Assembly (NCBI GenBank): GCA_027919835.1
Contig: JANVFP010000013.1
Coordinates: 744,001-808,000 of the forward strand
Origin: Lentinula raphanica
Lineage: Eukaryota; Basidiomycota; Agaricomycetes; Agaricales; Omphalotaceae
DNA: 64,000 nucleotides
Direction: 5' to 3'
The position numbers were made by a program, and so were the translations under genes. Of this stretch, positions 54,209 through 64,000 are shown piece after piece (positions within the stretch are counted from its first letter, which is position 1; each line of letters starts with the position of its first letter). The notes beneath the pieces were generated by a model that worked only from the letters and a program-made list of their open reading frames with translations, was not told where the DNA came from and did no database searches.

Positions 54209-56578
54209 TCATAGCAACACAGCTTCTTCCATTCGTCGTATCACTCCAGTCACAGCATTATCCACATCAGTCAAACTCGCCTCTTTCCTGAAAACTTGCA
54301 TGTACATCTCTCCTGACAAATCCCCTTGACCACCATCTTCAGACGTCTGGCTCACACCGCGAGCTATATGCCAGTTTTGTGGGTTTTGTGCTCGAGAGAT
54401 GACTTCCTGTATGCTATGTTGACTACAAACGAGGGGGAAAATGCCGCAGGAAATTCATCAACAAACCGATGGAAGTAAGTAGGCGCAGCAGAAATCGGGG
54501 GAACTCTACGCACCTCCGAAGCAAGCCCCGGGCATTGAATAAATGTATCGATTTGGAAGTGAACGTCTCAGAATCATCTTGAACCACAAACGGTGCTCGC
54601 TCCAATGCAAACACATGCCGATCTTTGGGTTGGAGTATCTTGTTGAGCGAAGGTATCGTCTCGGTAGAGCTAAGGAACGCATCGTTTTTTGAAAGAAAAA
54701 CCCCTTCATCTGAACGACGACGGCGCACAAAAAGATCACCAAGCCTTACCTCTTTGATAACTCATCCTCGAGAACGTTCACCATGGCATCTAAGAGATCA
54801 TCGACTTTCCTCGACAAAATCTCGAGTAAGGCGACAGTCGAGTTCATGTTCTCGACATCGATGGCAGTGTCGATGAGGGCGATCAAAAAAGGATGTTTCT
54901 GATAATGCTACTGTCAGAGAGGGGGAAAACACATGTAAGCAGAACACCGACATTGAGGTAATATACCTTTCTGGTCGTGGTCTGGAATGATTGGGGATTC
55001 TCTGGGAGATGGACAACTGTGGTTCTGAATTCTCGCGGCACGGGTGGAGGTGAATGAGGCGGAGATTCAGGCGATGGAGATTGTACTTGATCGTCGGGAA
55101 AAGTGCTGGAGCTATCCAGCTCAGCCGTTGTGATAAAATCCCTTTCGACCCCGGATTCGGCGTCCCCTGCAACAGGTGAATGTTCTGACATGGCTCCCTC
55201 AGAAGAGATGGCATCGTCCAAAGCATTTTGGTCGACGGAAACGTTGGGTATTTGCGATGTCGCCTCCTTTGTGGTATCCAAGTTCTCTGCCACATTCCGT
55301 TCGACTTCATTCTTCTGTCCCTTAGTAGTTTTATTTCCGTTCTTGCCGCCACCAAGGGTCAACCAACTCCATCGTCCAACGTCCATATTCGGCATACCCA
55401 TGCCCATAAAAGTAGAGCGGGTAGTATCATTTGTTTTATTCGTTTCTTCGTCGTTGACAGGGTGATCGGGATCTGGAGGTCGTTTGGGTCGCAACGTGCC
55501 ATCGTGGGCGGAAGACGTGGAAGGTGTGAGAGGTAAACTCTCCGTAGGGTCAGGAACGAGTGAGAGAAGATGTCTGGTTAGTATAGCCGGAAGAAGGGCA
55601 TCCGAAAATCGAGAGGAAGGTAGTGCGTGTGTTGAGGTCACAGCTAATGGAATCATGGTATCAGGTATATCGTCTGAAAAGGCGTCGAGTGCCGGGAGTA
55701 TGCGACGGTACAACGGGTGTAGGGGTGTTTCTAGGAACATGTTCAGTGTGAGGAATGCGGTATGAGGAATAAAACACACCCAAATGCTGACCGAAGTCAA
55801 GTCCATCTTCTAAATTCCACGACCATGCCCACACAGTAAAGAATCGCTCTAGCTGCAGTTCTAATGCCTGCTGTCCGAGTGTCGATAGGATCGTTGTGAA
55901 TGATCCGTGTGTTAACTTTGATACAGGTATTCCGGTCAGTGATTTATATGAAGCGGAATTACCATTGCCCGTACTTTGAAACGCTCGTAGCCTCTAAGTA
56001 TATCATCTCGCAACGCGTGGTCGTTCACCGACGCATCGCTGTAGTCGTAGGTTGTAATGGGTGGTTCCTTCTCCTTCCCTTTCAGTAGGCTCTGAACGGT
56101 GCTCTCCTTGCCTTTGGATTTCGAGGCAGGTGTTGATGTTCTCGGAGCTTTAGCGAGCTCTACACCCTTTCTACTGAATCATTGCTTTCTGAGTGGAGGA
56201 TATATGGAGAGAGCTTACTGCATGTATGCAGAAATCAGGTTCGGGAAAGACCATTATCATTCTTCGAGTTTGAGAGTGAACACTTTCGCATCCTGTATCA
56301 GCCTCAAACATTCTAGGCATAGATATAGTATCAGTGGCTATTTGTGTTTGTGTGACTGAAGAACACTGTAGATACCCAGAGAAATTCACCAAAGCCTTAG
56401 CCAAACCGACTTGTCGAAGCATACGATCCCTTGAAACCGCTCTCTCTTTCGAAGTATAGAATAAAATTTGGGCTTGTTCTTGAGCATCTTCATCATCAAC
56501 TATGGAAGTAGATGGTCGTAATGTAGGATTATAGATGGTAAGGTATGAGAGATTGGGAGGGATTTTAGCAGTATTCAT
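54209..56578 (-). CDS. CCZ1: vacuolar fusion protein CCZ1, one-base frame break
   Basis: Partner of MON1 in the guanine exchange factor for Rab7/Ypt7 on late endosomes and vacuoles. Exons on the - strand: 56578-56376, 56312-56219, 56166-55975, 55915-55780, 55730-54967, 54898-54514, 54422-54209; about 662 residues. The N-terminal longin signature is clear (LSYLTIYNPTL, DAQEQAQILFYTS, RAVSRDRMLRQVGLAKALV, CESVHSQTRRMIMV, FTVWAWSWN). In exon 6, ELSK is followed by a stop; the family-like continuation EVRLGDLFVRRRRSDEG lies one register away and needs one more A in the AAA at 54753-54755 (TTT on plus). A 40-nt intron there cannot keep the frame. The rest is clean, so assembly error is likely. Start ATG is followed at once by conserved sequence. 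Confidence 0.8.
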
Positions 56579-56932
56579 GCTGCTTCACTCAGCCTGCTGG
56601 TCTCGCAAGTCCGTTTTGTCAAAACCGCCAGCGAATGCGTCATCAAACTACCACGTGCCATCAAACTACCACGTGCCATTTAAGCGCTGGAGCGCTCTAT
56701 AGGCGCTTAACCTCGTGGCGCTTGGCGCTTAACGGTATGACAGCAACTTTCCTTCTTCAACTTGCCATTTGCTCGTTTCTTCTGACTCCATCCATGAGCC
56801 TATCTATTATCTAAGGCCAATGCATTGATGACTTAGTGACGTTCTCCATTACTTGCCAATGGCATCATAGCCTACAGCCCCGTCTCTTAAAGCCTCCTCG
56901 CAACGACCTGTATTCTTTCCTCAACGTCAAGA
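56579..56932. promoter_or_regulatory. bidirectional promoter CCZ1 / DUF1264 gene
   Basis: 354 bases between two divergent starts. CATCAAACTACCACGTGC occurs twice in tandem (56641-56658 and 56659-56676), giving two CACGTG E-boxes 18 bp apart. Just beyond lie TTAAGCGCTGGAGCGCT and two GGCGCTTAAC words (about 56,681-56,733), relatives of the palindrome near 38,080. E-boxes are targets of bHLH factors in fungi; use here is inferred. Confidence 0.5.
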
Positions 56933-57782
56933 ATGTCCCAATCCACAGTCCCTCATGATCCCCAAACAACGGCTGCGGGAGAACCGCTCACTCTAGGCGA
57001 ACAAACCTATGATACGATACAGCAAGTTGCGTTCTCTTTCAAACCTATATCGAACATAAAACAGGCTCTTTGTGCCATGCATCCATACGCTGCGGATCCA
57101 AGTCGAGTCGTACCAGCTTATCACTATTGTACGCACAATATCAGCTCCGATCTTCACCAGTGTATCATATTCGACTCCAACGAAACAAGCGCGCGATTAA
57201 TTGGAGTCGAGTATATCGTTACAGAAAGGGTGTTCAAAACACTTGACGATGAAGAAAAGAAACTTTGGCATAGCCATAAGTATGAGATTGAATCCGGTGG
57301 GTTTTATCTCAGCCTCCGACTAAGTATGCAACTCAGACTAATTCCTTTTTGTATTCACCTTCTTTCAGGAATTCTAACAATGGTCGCAAAACAAGGAATC
57401 CCCGGTGGAGTCGACGATATGTTGGAGATACCGGCCCTCAAAGATCTACACACCACATACGGGAAAACTTGGCACTTTTGGCAAATTGATCAAGGACAGT
57501 GAGTGCTAGTGATTCACCATCAGCACTGCCCGCCGTATTTCTCAATATCTCGGTCTTAGCACACTTCCTTTGGGTTTGCCTACCCTGATGAAATCTTTCA
57601 ATGGCCCCGACGACGTATCTCAACAACTGATCAAAGAACACGAGGAGAGAACAAGTACCGACGTTGGAGCCAAAGCAGAGTATCGGGCCAAGCATGTGGA
57701 TACGTCGTACCAAGTCGTCAAAGGAGCCGACGCGAAAGGTCCTGAGTTTGAATTGGTGTTCAAACGAGGAAACGTATCATGA
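56933..57782 (+). CDS. DUF1264 / oil body-associated protein (OBAP)-like
   Basis: Exons 56933-57296, 57369-57498 and 57560-57782, 238 residues. Family motifs in order: FKPISNIKQALCAMHPYA, AYHYCTHNISSDLHQCIIFD, ARLIGVEYIVTERVF, KKLWHSHKYEIESG, YGKTWHFWQID and LPLGLPTLMKSF. The family is known from plant seed oil bodies and occurs in fungi and bacteria; its biochemical role is not settled. The first intron starts GTGGGT right after the conserved IESG; the longer unspliced frame at that point (FYLSLRL) lacks family similarity. Length is normal for the family. Confidence 0.85.
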
Positions 57783-58513
57783 TAGCGCAGTATATGGTGG
57801 GATGGCGGACGATCGTACCTTGTCGCAAAGGACTTGAAACCTCTGTAAGGTACTTACAGATCCCGTTCGACAGGCGTCGCAGGTATCTAGTAAAGGGTGT
57901 GGTGTAAGTTAGGTGGTTTTATATATGGTCTGTCTTCAATTCAAACATTCAAACGTGATACGGTATATGGCTTCCAGCCTTCGAGTTAGGAACTGGACTA
58001 CAGCTGATGCAGTTCAAAATCAAACTCAACAAAATACAGTCTTCTTCTCTCCTACAGAACGCAGTAAGGCTACGTTCGGTTTATTCTACGGCCCAAACAG
58101 TGTGACTACATATGATTCACAGAAAACGCGATATGTACAGCTTTTGTAGAGAAACCAGCACTCCGGTCTTTTGAATTCAACAATACTCAGGAGTCTGATG
58201 TTGTAAGTTTCCAGAACCAATTCGCGGCTAATGAACACTGTGTGCCCGACAAAACAATGGCATATGGTATTCCAATTGCAGAATAGCGTCTGGCTCAGTC
58301 CCACTATCATCGGAACGCCCATGATCATCATAGTGAGTCTATCAATGGAATCTTCAGCTCAGAGCCTTGAGCTCAGTGCACCGGAGCTACAGCGCTACGG
58401 TTTAGATCGGACATGTTTAAAAACATCCAGGAAAACAAATTTTGCAACGGCTTAATACTTACAGGTAGCCCAGGTAGCTCTCCTTTTTCCCTGTATCACC
58501 CATTGTCCTTCTC
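57783..58513. other. intergenic, nothing recognised
   Basis: 3' flank of the OBAP-like gene and promoter side of the next gene. Two short + strand open frames (57913 and 58231) have no recognisable features. Confidence 0.4.
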
Positions 58514-59896
58514 ATGCATGCCATCGTGCATGTTACGCTCCTGTGCGCCCCCTCTACCATAATTACTACAATCACTCAGTACTAACATAGACCTCCCCAC
58601 CACACAGTATCTGTATTTGGTCCATCGCGACCTTCGCATTTAATATAACCATCGAGGAGAATCCGTCCGTCTTCGCTGATATACCACTCTCCTGGACTCG
58701 AGCTTCGAACGATCCGGACAGCTTTTGGTTCAACGAGCTCCAATATGCAAGCGACGGTACTCTTCTAAAAGTGTTATCGTTACAAGTCGATGGCACTAGC
58801 TCCCCCAATGGGTCAATGACATTTGTGTTCATTCGGACAGGGTAAATCATTTTGTGGGGCTGTAACGGACAAGGATTTTTGAGTTGATTTTGTGTATTTT
58901 CTAGGGCACATCTCATACAAGCAATAGATGGAAACACGAATGCGGCTTTCTTCAACAGTTCGACTCCAATCACCGCTGTTGCGAATAATTCATCGGATTC
59001 AGGCTCATGTAGTCCGGTGACTTCAACGGTGACTGCTAGTAGTAGGTTGGTGATCACAACTGTTGATTCCTCGTCTAACGGTTAGCTGACATCAAGTATT
59101 CTCTAGCCCCACTGGAAGTGGAAGCAATAATCTAAATAGTGGCACAGCTCATAACAACGAGTCTGTGGTCATCGGGGCGACGATTGGGACAATCGTTCCT
59201 TTGACTATCATCGCCGCAATTTTCGTAGTCCTGTACATTCAACGACGAGCCCAAAGATCCGATGCTTCCTCTCTCTCGTCGGGATTGCCTAAAGATACAG
59301 GACCAAGTCCTTTCTCCTCCGCACTCGCAAGTCTGACGGACTCCCGGCCCAATCCGAATGGAGCCATTACTCCGTTCGTTGCACTTCCTAATACACATAC
59401 TCCTACTCCTTCAAAACTCAGGCCTGCGATGCATCCTAACCACCCGTCGACCATCGCGAGTTTCTATCCACCACCACCGAGTTCGTTTGGGGAGAAGATG
59501 GTTGTTCGGCCTTCGCCGAATTCCCTCGCTTCCCCCATTATCACGTCCCATCCTGACGATACAAGCGCAGAGCAAAGTCAGAGTTCTCGTAGTCAAGTAT
59601 CCCATCCCAGGACTCCTGGTACCTCTGTCTCTGAGCCTCCTCTCACCCAAAGGCAGCAGGTTCTAGAGGAAGAGGCTGGTCGACTACGTCTTCAAATCAT
59701 GAGTATGGTCAATTCCGCACTGTCATCTAACCAGCTTCCGAACGAGCAGAATGTACAAATCGAGAACCGTCAGATGGCTGCTGAAATGGAAAGGATGAGG
59801 GCTCAAATAGAGATGCTCGAGCAGGACCGGGATTCGTCATGGGCTAGGGGATTATCAGACGAACCTCCAAGCTATCTCACTTCAATCGGTAGATGA
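58514..59896 (+). CDS. type I single-pass membrane protein, basidiomycete surface type
   Basis: Exons 58514-58542, 58608-58841, 58905-59045 and 59107-59896, 397 residues, phases agree. The short first exon plus the start of exon 2 give a signal-like MHAIVHVTLLICIWSIATFA; this start is the least certain part. An extracellular domain follows (ITIEENPSVFADIPLSWTR, FNELQYASDG, TFVFIRTG), then a Ser/Thr/Asn stalk with several N-glycosylation sequons. The helix (VVIGATIGTIVPLTIIAAIF) lies at about 154-176 and is followed by RRAQR. The cytoplasmic part is Ser/Pro-rich and ends in a coiled coil (about 330-375, QQVLEEEAGRLRLQ and MAAEMERMRAQIEMLEQD) and PPSY. The layout suits a cell-wall sensor or scaffold; function is not known. 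Confidence 0.72.
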
Positions 59897-60015
59897 TCAA
59901 TGATAGCTCGACCTGTGTTTTTGCTGTGTATGAATTAGCGTAGTCCGTTAAGTATTTAATCCATGACATGTACGAATACATGATAATTTAGGAAATCGGA
60001 AAGAAGCATGGTCTT

Positions 60016-62452
60016 TACAGTGTCCAAGAAGCATCTTCAAATTCATCAGTTGTTGATGTGATCGTTTCCAGAGTTTTACTCCATTCTATAACTTTCGGGT
60101 GCGCTTGGACCTGAAGAGGATGAGGTCAGTGCACGCGGACAGGTTATATGAATAGACAGTAACCTTCGTGGGATTGAAGTTCAAGACTTGCAGCCCGTCG
60201 AGAGATGTTGCACGGGAGAGCGCAACATATGCTTGACCTATTGTAGGCCGGAATCATTCGTGAGTTATATGCGTTTTGGGCATTAGTTGAACTAACACAC
60301 CTTTCTCAAATACTTTACCGAGATCCACTTTGACTCTGTCAAGTGTTTGCCCTTGGGACTTATGAATTGACATCGCCCAGGCAAGTATCAACGGCAGCTA
60401 GACGATGCCATCAATGATAAGAAAATTCATAGACTTGAGCAGAGCAGGCTTACCTGAGACCGAGCAGCCTGTATTTCACCGTTAGGTAGCTCTACTTTAA
60501 AGCTATCAGGTCCTACAAGCATTTCCTTACGTCCGCCATTCGGCATGGAAAATTCAACGACCGGGAGCAGTTGCTTGATCTGAGCTGTTGGAGCAGATTT
60601 AGAAGATGAAGCCGGCTTTGAGAGGCTGGAAGAAGAAGCTTGTAAAGAAGTGTCGTTCTCTGCGTAAGTGGCTGCATCGCAAAATCGAACCACACGGCCC
60701 ATCGAACCATTGACCAGGTTCTCATCGACATTCTTGATTAGCATAACCTTGAGTACAGACATAAATGTCGTGCAAAGATAATATGAGAATCGAAAGCTGA
60801 CCTGGGCATTGACTCGAAGAGTCAACGCTGGAGGGGCCATGAAATTACTCAGGAGCTTCTCTCTTTGAGTGCCATCCATTGCACCACTGTCTATCGCAGT
60901 GTATGTATGCGACTCTTCTGTCAAACGATTGAGACGTGTACTGTTAGACCGGTCGACGTCTTCGCGCCGGGGAAATCTGATAACATGAATCACTCAAACT
61001 CTTCCCAGTTCTGTCGTGGGCACACTCACAGTTCTGTTGGCCCAAGGCCATCGTCATATGTGATATTCCGAGAGAGACCGCGAAACTTAGCGATTGATTG
61101 TGCAGTTAGGCGACCAAATCGCATCTCATTCAACATATTCACAAAAGCTAGAAAGGTATGATCGTCAGATCTAGCGCAACAGTTCGAGGAATGCAGCAAA
61201 CTTGGGTCTTTTTGTCGGAACACTTGTGTCAAATTGAACGTCCTTTGTATCGCCTTGGACCAGTATGCAGCTTCGAAGGCAAACTTGACAGAGCCGGACT
61301 TGGTCACCGGAGGAAGCTGAAAGAAGTCTCCTGTGACAACAATCTACACCAGGGCGTTGGGATAAGTAATGTTGACATTGACAATACGATAGAGAACGCG
61401 AACCTGAATGCCACCAAAAGGAAGAGGATTTTTTCTCAGCATAGAGCCCACTTCCGCTAGTTTGTCGAAGAGGTCACCGTCTACCATCGAGACTGCGGAT
61501 AATGTCAGCATCTTGACCTTTCACGAGGATTAGAACAATATCTCTGACCCTCGTCGATTATGAGTAGTTTGGTACGAGTCCATCGGGTCAATGCTTTCTT
61601 ATTCTTGCGAACCTTACCAGCCAGATCTTTTGCACTTTCTAGACCCAGACCAAACCCAGCAAACGAATGGACTGTAACACCACCGATATTACAAGCCGCA
61701 ATGCCTGAGATCATTGATTGAGCTAACATGTTCATCAGCCTAATCAAACACGATATCACCTGTTGAGGCTGTGATGGCGACTGCATCGACCGCTTTATGC
61801 TTCTTCTTCATGGATTTGATTATCTCTCGCAAAAGAACGGATTTTCCTGTCCCTATATATGTGTGTTGGGTTAGAACAAAGCGCATATACAGACGATACA
61901 TGAGCTGGACTCACCGGCACTTCCTGTGTAAAAGACACTTGTCCCTTCTTCCACCAAGCGAAGAATTTGACTCTGTTCTTGACTAAGGAATACACCAGCA
62001 GGGCGCTTCGTTGCAACTAGATTGCCCGTCTGCGACAAGGTTCTGACTTGGGATTTCATGTTGACTGTCATCGATTTAGACATCGGGATTCCGTCCTGGG
62101 TTTCGCCTGACCAGCCTGGAGGAAGCTGACGCTTCTTTTTCTGTGGAACTGCGTCGTCTTGCTCGAATAACGCGGGATCTGAAGGCCTCTTATTGAACGA
62201 GCGAGACTCGGCAAGTGGCTGAGAAGCTTTGGACGCAGTGGCAACAGTAGTATTTCCATTCAGCGCGTCTTCAATAGCTTTCATCCGCAGTTGCATTCCA
62301 GTCAACTTTGGAGCTGAACGAGGCGGAGATGCAGGCCAGTCAATGTTGATTGGTTCAGCTCGAGACGAGCCTTGCAAAGTTCCGATGGCGCTTTGCGAAA
62401 AGTCTCTCTTTATCGTTCCAAGACCTGACCGAGATTTAGATTTTTGGGACAT
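60016..62452 (-). CDS. PIF1: PIF1-family DNA helicase
   Basis: 5'-3' SF1B helicase for genome maintenance (telomeres, G-quadruplex, mitochondrial DNA). About ten exons on the - strand, starting with 62452-61915 and ending at TAA 60016-60018; internal phases agree. The N-terminal 165 residues are a basic, disordered extension. Then [15 protein letters not shown], Walker A GSAGTGKS (about 177-184), [20 protein letters not shown], Walker [86 protein letters not shown] and [18 protein letters not shown]. These cover the helicase motifs in order. Several donors are non-consensus (GTTTGC, GTTCGC). It converges with the membrane protein gene, 119 bp apart. Confidence 0.9.
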
Positions 62453-62622
62453 GGCAAAGAGTCAGCGGTAGGAGCAAGAATAAACGAGGGCTGAATGTCG
62501 AAATGAACGTCGAAGAGAACGTTACTATTAGGTTGAAGCAGAGCGTGCGAATTTTGACCACGTCCGTTACCCCCGTGACCGAATTGCGCAACGCGCTTCT
62601 CCACGCTTGATCAAGAGACTTA

Positions 62623-62813
62623 GGCCCTGATCGGATGCACGGGAAAAGGGCGTCGGGTTTCGGGTTTTGATGAATGAATGAATGAATGAATTGTATTTCC
62701 CTGCCAAATAAAACCCGTCTGGATCCTGCCGGGTCCCGCCGATTTCCCAACGGGTTTTTCTTGGCAGAGAAATCATTTCCCGACGCCAATCTCCCGTGTA
62801 TCCGATCAGGGCC
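62623..62813. mobile_element. 191-bp MITE, PIF/Harbinger-like
   Basis: The ends GGCCCTGATCGGATGCACGG and its complement (CCGTGTATCCGATCAGGGCC on the right) form inverted repeats of about 35-40 bp with few mismatches. TTA flanks both sides (62620-62622 and 62814-62816), the 3-bp TWA target type of PIF/Harbinger. The interior also folds back (a TTTCCCTGCCAA arm against TTGGCAGAGAAA) and contains five ATGA/TGAA units near 62,672. It lies 170 bp upstream of the PIF1 helicase start and 3' of RPN6's promoter-distal end. Confidence 0.78.
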
Positions 62814-63041
62814 TTAGAGAGCTAGACTTGGAGTCAGTCTCTTCCTATGCAGGACTTTCGAACCAAAATATATAAGGGCTCTGTAATCTTTTCTACGTCT
62901 CTTATCTCGTCTAAGGTTCGATGTATAATGCAGCGACTTAGCACGAAAAAAGAACACTTGCATTGAATCAGCTGCTGCATTTTTTGGTGCAAGAGACTGA
63001 GTAATATATTCCGAGGTGTACGCAAGAACAAGAAAGTACTT

Positions 63042-64000
63042 CTATGCGATACTCACAGACTATCGTATGTTAGCCAGGTACGAAGACAAGTAGGGTATAT
63101 AACTGACCTTTGCATACAATGACTCTACCACTTTACTGACTTGCCCTAGAGTCTCAATTGCACTGTCATACATCTCCTGTATACGCAGAGAAAGTCAGCA
63201 AAATCAGCCGGACAAGACCACAGGGAGGAACTAACGTCGGCTTTGGGTTCATCGAACACGAGTAGACATCCTCGACCTTGGTCAAGAACACCATAGAAAA
63301 CCTTGTCCAAAATCATCTGCGACAGTCTGCCAGAATATTTCTATAAGCAGTACACGACAAAACTTGGAGATACTCACTTCGTCTCGACACTTTGCCTGCC
63401 TTGACCAACACATTCTGCAATGTACTCAAGTTCTACGACCGAGTACGGTTCTACAATTCGGAGCAGGTTCTGCTGCAGAAGCGCGTCGTATAGATCTGAA
63501 AGATGTGAACGGATAGTGGGATCCGAAGAAAGCTCTAACGAACAAATCTCAGTAAGAGACCGTGATTGCAGTGGCGTGCACGAACCATCCTTGTAATCCT
63601 TAAGCGCTTTCTCAAAATCTGCAAGATTTCGTGCTTGATGTGCTTTGGCAACAGACCGCATACTTTCTACCTCCCTCAACTGAGCGTATTTCACAGCTAA
63701 CTTGATCGATAGCAGCGAAGTCACGTCTTCCGGCTGAGAATGAAAAGAAATCAGAAATTCATCCAGAGGAAAGGGCTGGAAAAGCTGCTTACGAGGTTTA
63801 GCATAATTTTGCAGAGCATCATATATTTCAAAGCACTCAAAGCCTTGTCGTCATCTTCACCTTGCGTTGAGAGATTCTCGAAGGCTTCGTAGAAGTAAGA
63901 GTAGGCTGTGGTATAATCTTTATCTTCGGCGTGCAATATACCTGTGCCACATTCAATATCTCGGTCATAGCGGTATTCGGAATACTACAAACCAGATTGG
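63042..64000 (-). CDS. RPN6: 26S proteasome lid subunit Rpn6 (PSMD11), 3' part
   Basis: The 5' part lies beyond the right edge. Exons on the - strand: about 64000-63993, 63941-63793, 63733-63378, 63326-63236, 63176-63108, 63059-63042; phases agree. Rpn6 holds the lid to the base of the proteasome. Visible motifs: [43 protein letters not shown], and the PCI domain region [48 protein letters not shown]. The protein ends SLYAKSVSIA, with the last six codons on a tiny exon. Strong similarity to the family across all exons and no lesion. Confidence 0.92.

Noticed and set aside
54506..54760. A 40-nt intron in CCZ1 exon 6 (GTAAGG to TTCAG or GAAG)
   Set aside because: Too short for this genome and neither acceptor restores the reading frame; the sequence reads naturally if one A is added.
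1..64000. CRISPR arrays, bacterial operons or ribosome binding sites
   Set aside because: The window is a spliced eukaryotic genome; no spaced direct repeats of CRISPR type were seen.

Overview
This window is nuclear DNA of a filamentous basidiomycete fungus, most probably an Agaricomycete. Nearly every gene is split by many short (about 50-70 nt) GT-AG introns, the recognisable housekeeping genes (RPN6, PIF1, CCZ1, a USP15/Ubp12-type protease, a five-finger ZC3H3/Red5-type protein) are eukaryotic, and the paralogue families and retrotransposons are of the kind common in mushroom genomes. All assignments come from reading motifs by eye; no database search was possible.

Left part, about 1-31,300: a tandem array of five paralogous seven-transmembrane protein genes sharing one five-exon structure (A at 1807, B at 7954, C at 24234, D at 28234 on the + strand; E at 31275 on the - strand). 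Degenerate relics of a cyclin-C-like gene lie upstream of A, B and D, so the duplicated unit seems to have been cyclin fragment plus 7TM gene. Copy B is broken in its last exon by a Ty1/copia element (9049-22119), which is itself broken by a Ty3/gypsy chromovirus (11935-19566). Both elements have exact LTR ends and 5-bp target duplications, so the order of events is unambiguous. A tRNA-Phe(GAA) gene with an 11-nt intron sits between the convergent copies D and E.

Middle part, about 31,300-45,800: gene-poor, duplicated DNA carrying a second tandem family, four - strand genes (S1-S4) for putative secreted proteins with one conserved intron. I do not recognise this family. S1 carries a 262-bp foldback MITE inside its coding exon that keeps the reading frame. 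A decayed pogo/CENP-B-type transposase follows at 44,001-45,203.

Right part, about 46,000-64,000: compact and mostly housekeeping. ZC3H3/Red5-like zinc-finger protein (+), a small secreted protein (+), ubiquitin protease (+), CCZ1 (-), DUF1264/OBAP-like protein (+), a type I membrane protein (+), PIF1 helicase (-), a PIF/Harbinger-like MITE, and the 3' part of the proteasome lid gene RPN6 (-).

A recurrent oddity is a set of six one-base shortages in short homopolymer runs (two in the young gypsy pol, one each in 7TM copy C, S1, S3 and CCZ1). Each breaks an otherwise well-kept frame. They look more like assembly error than independent gene death, but this is an inference.
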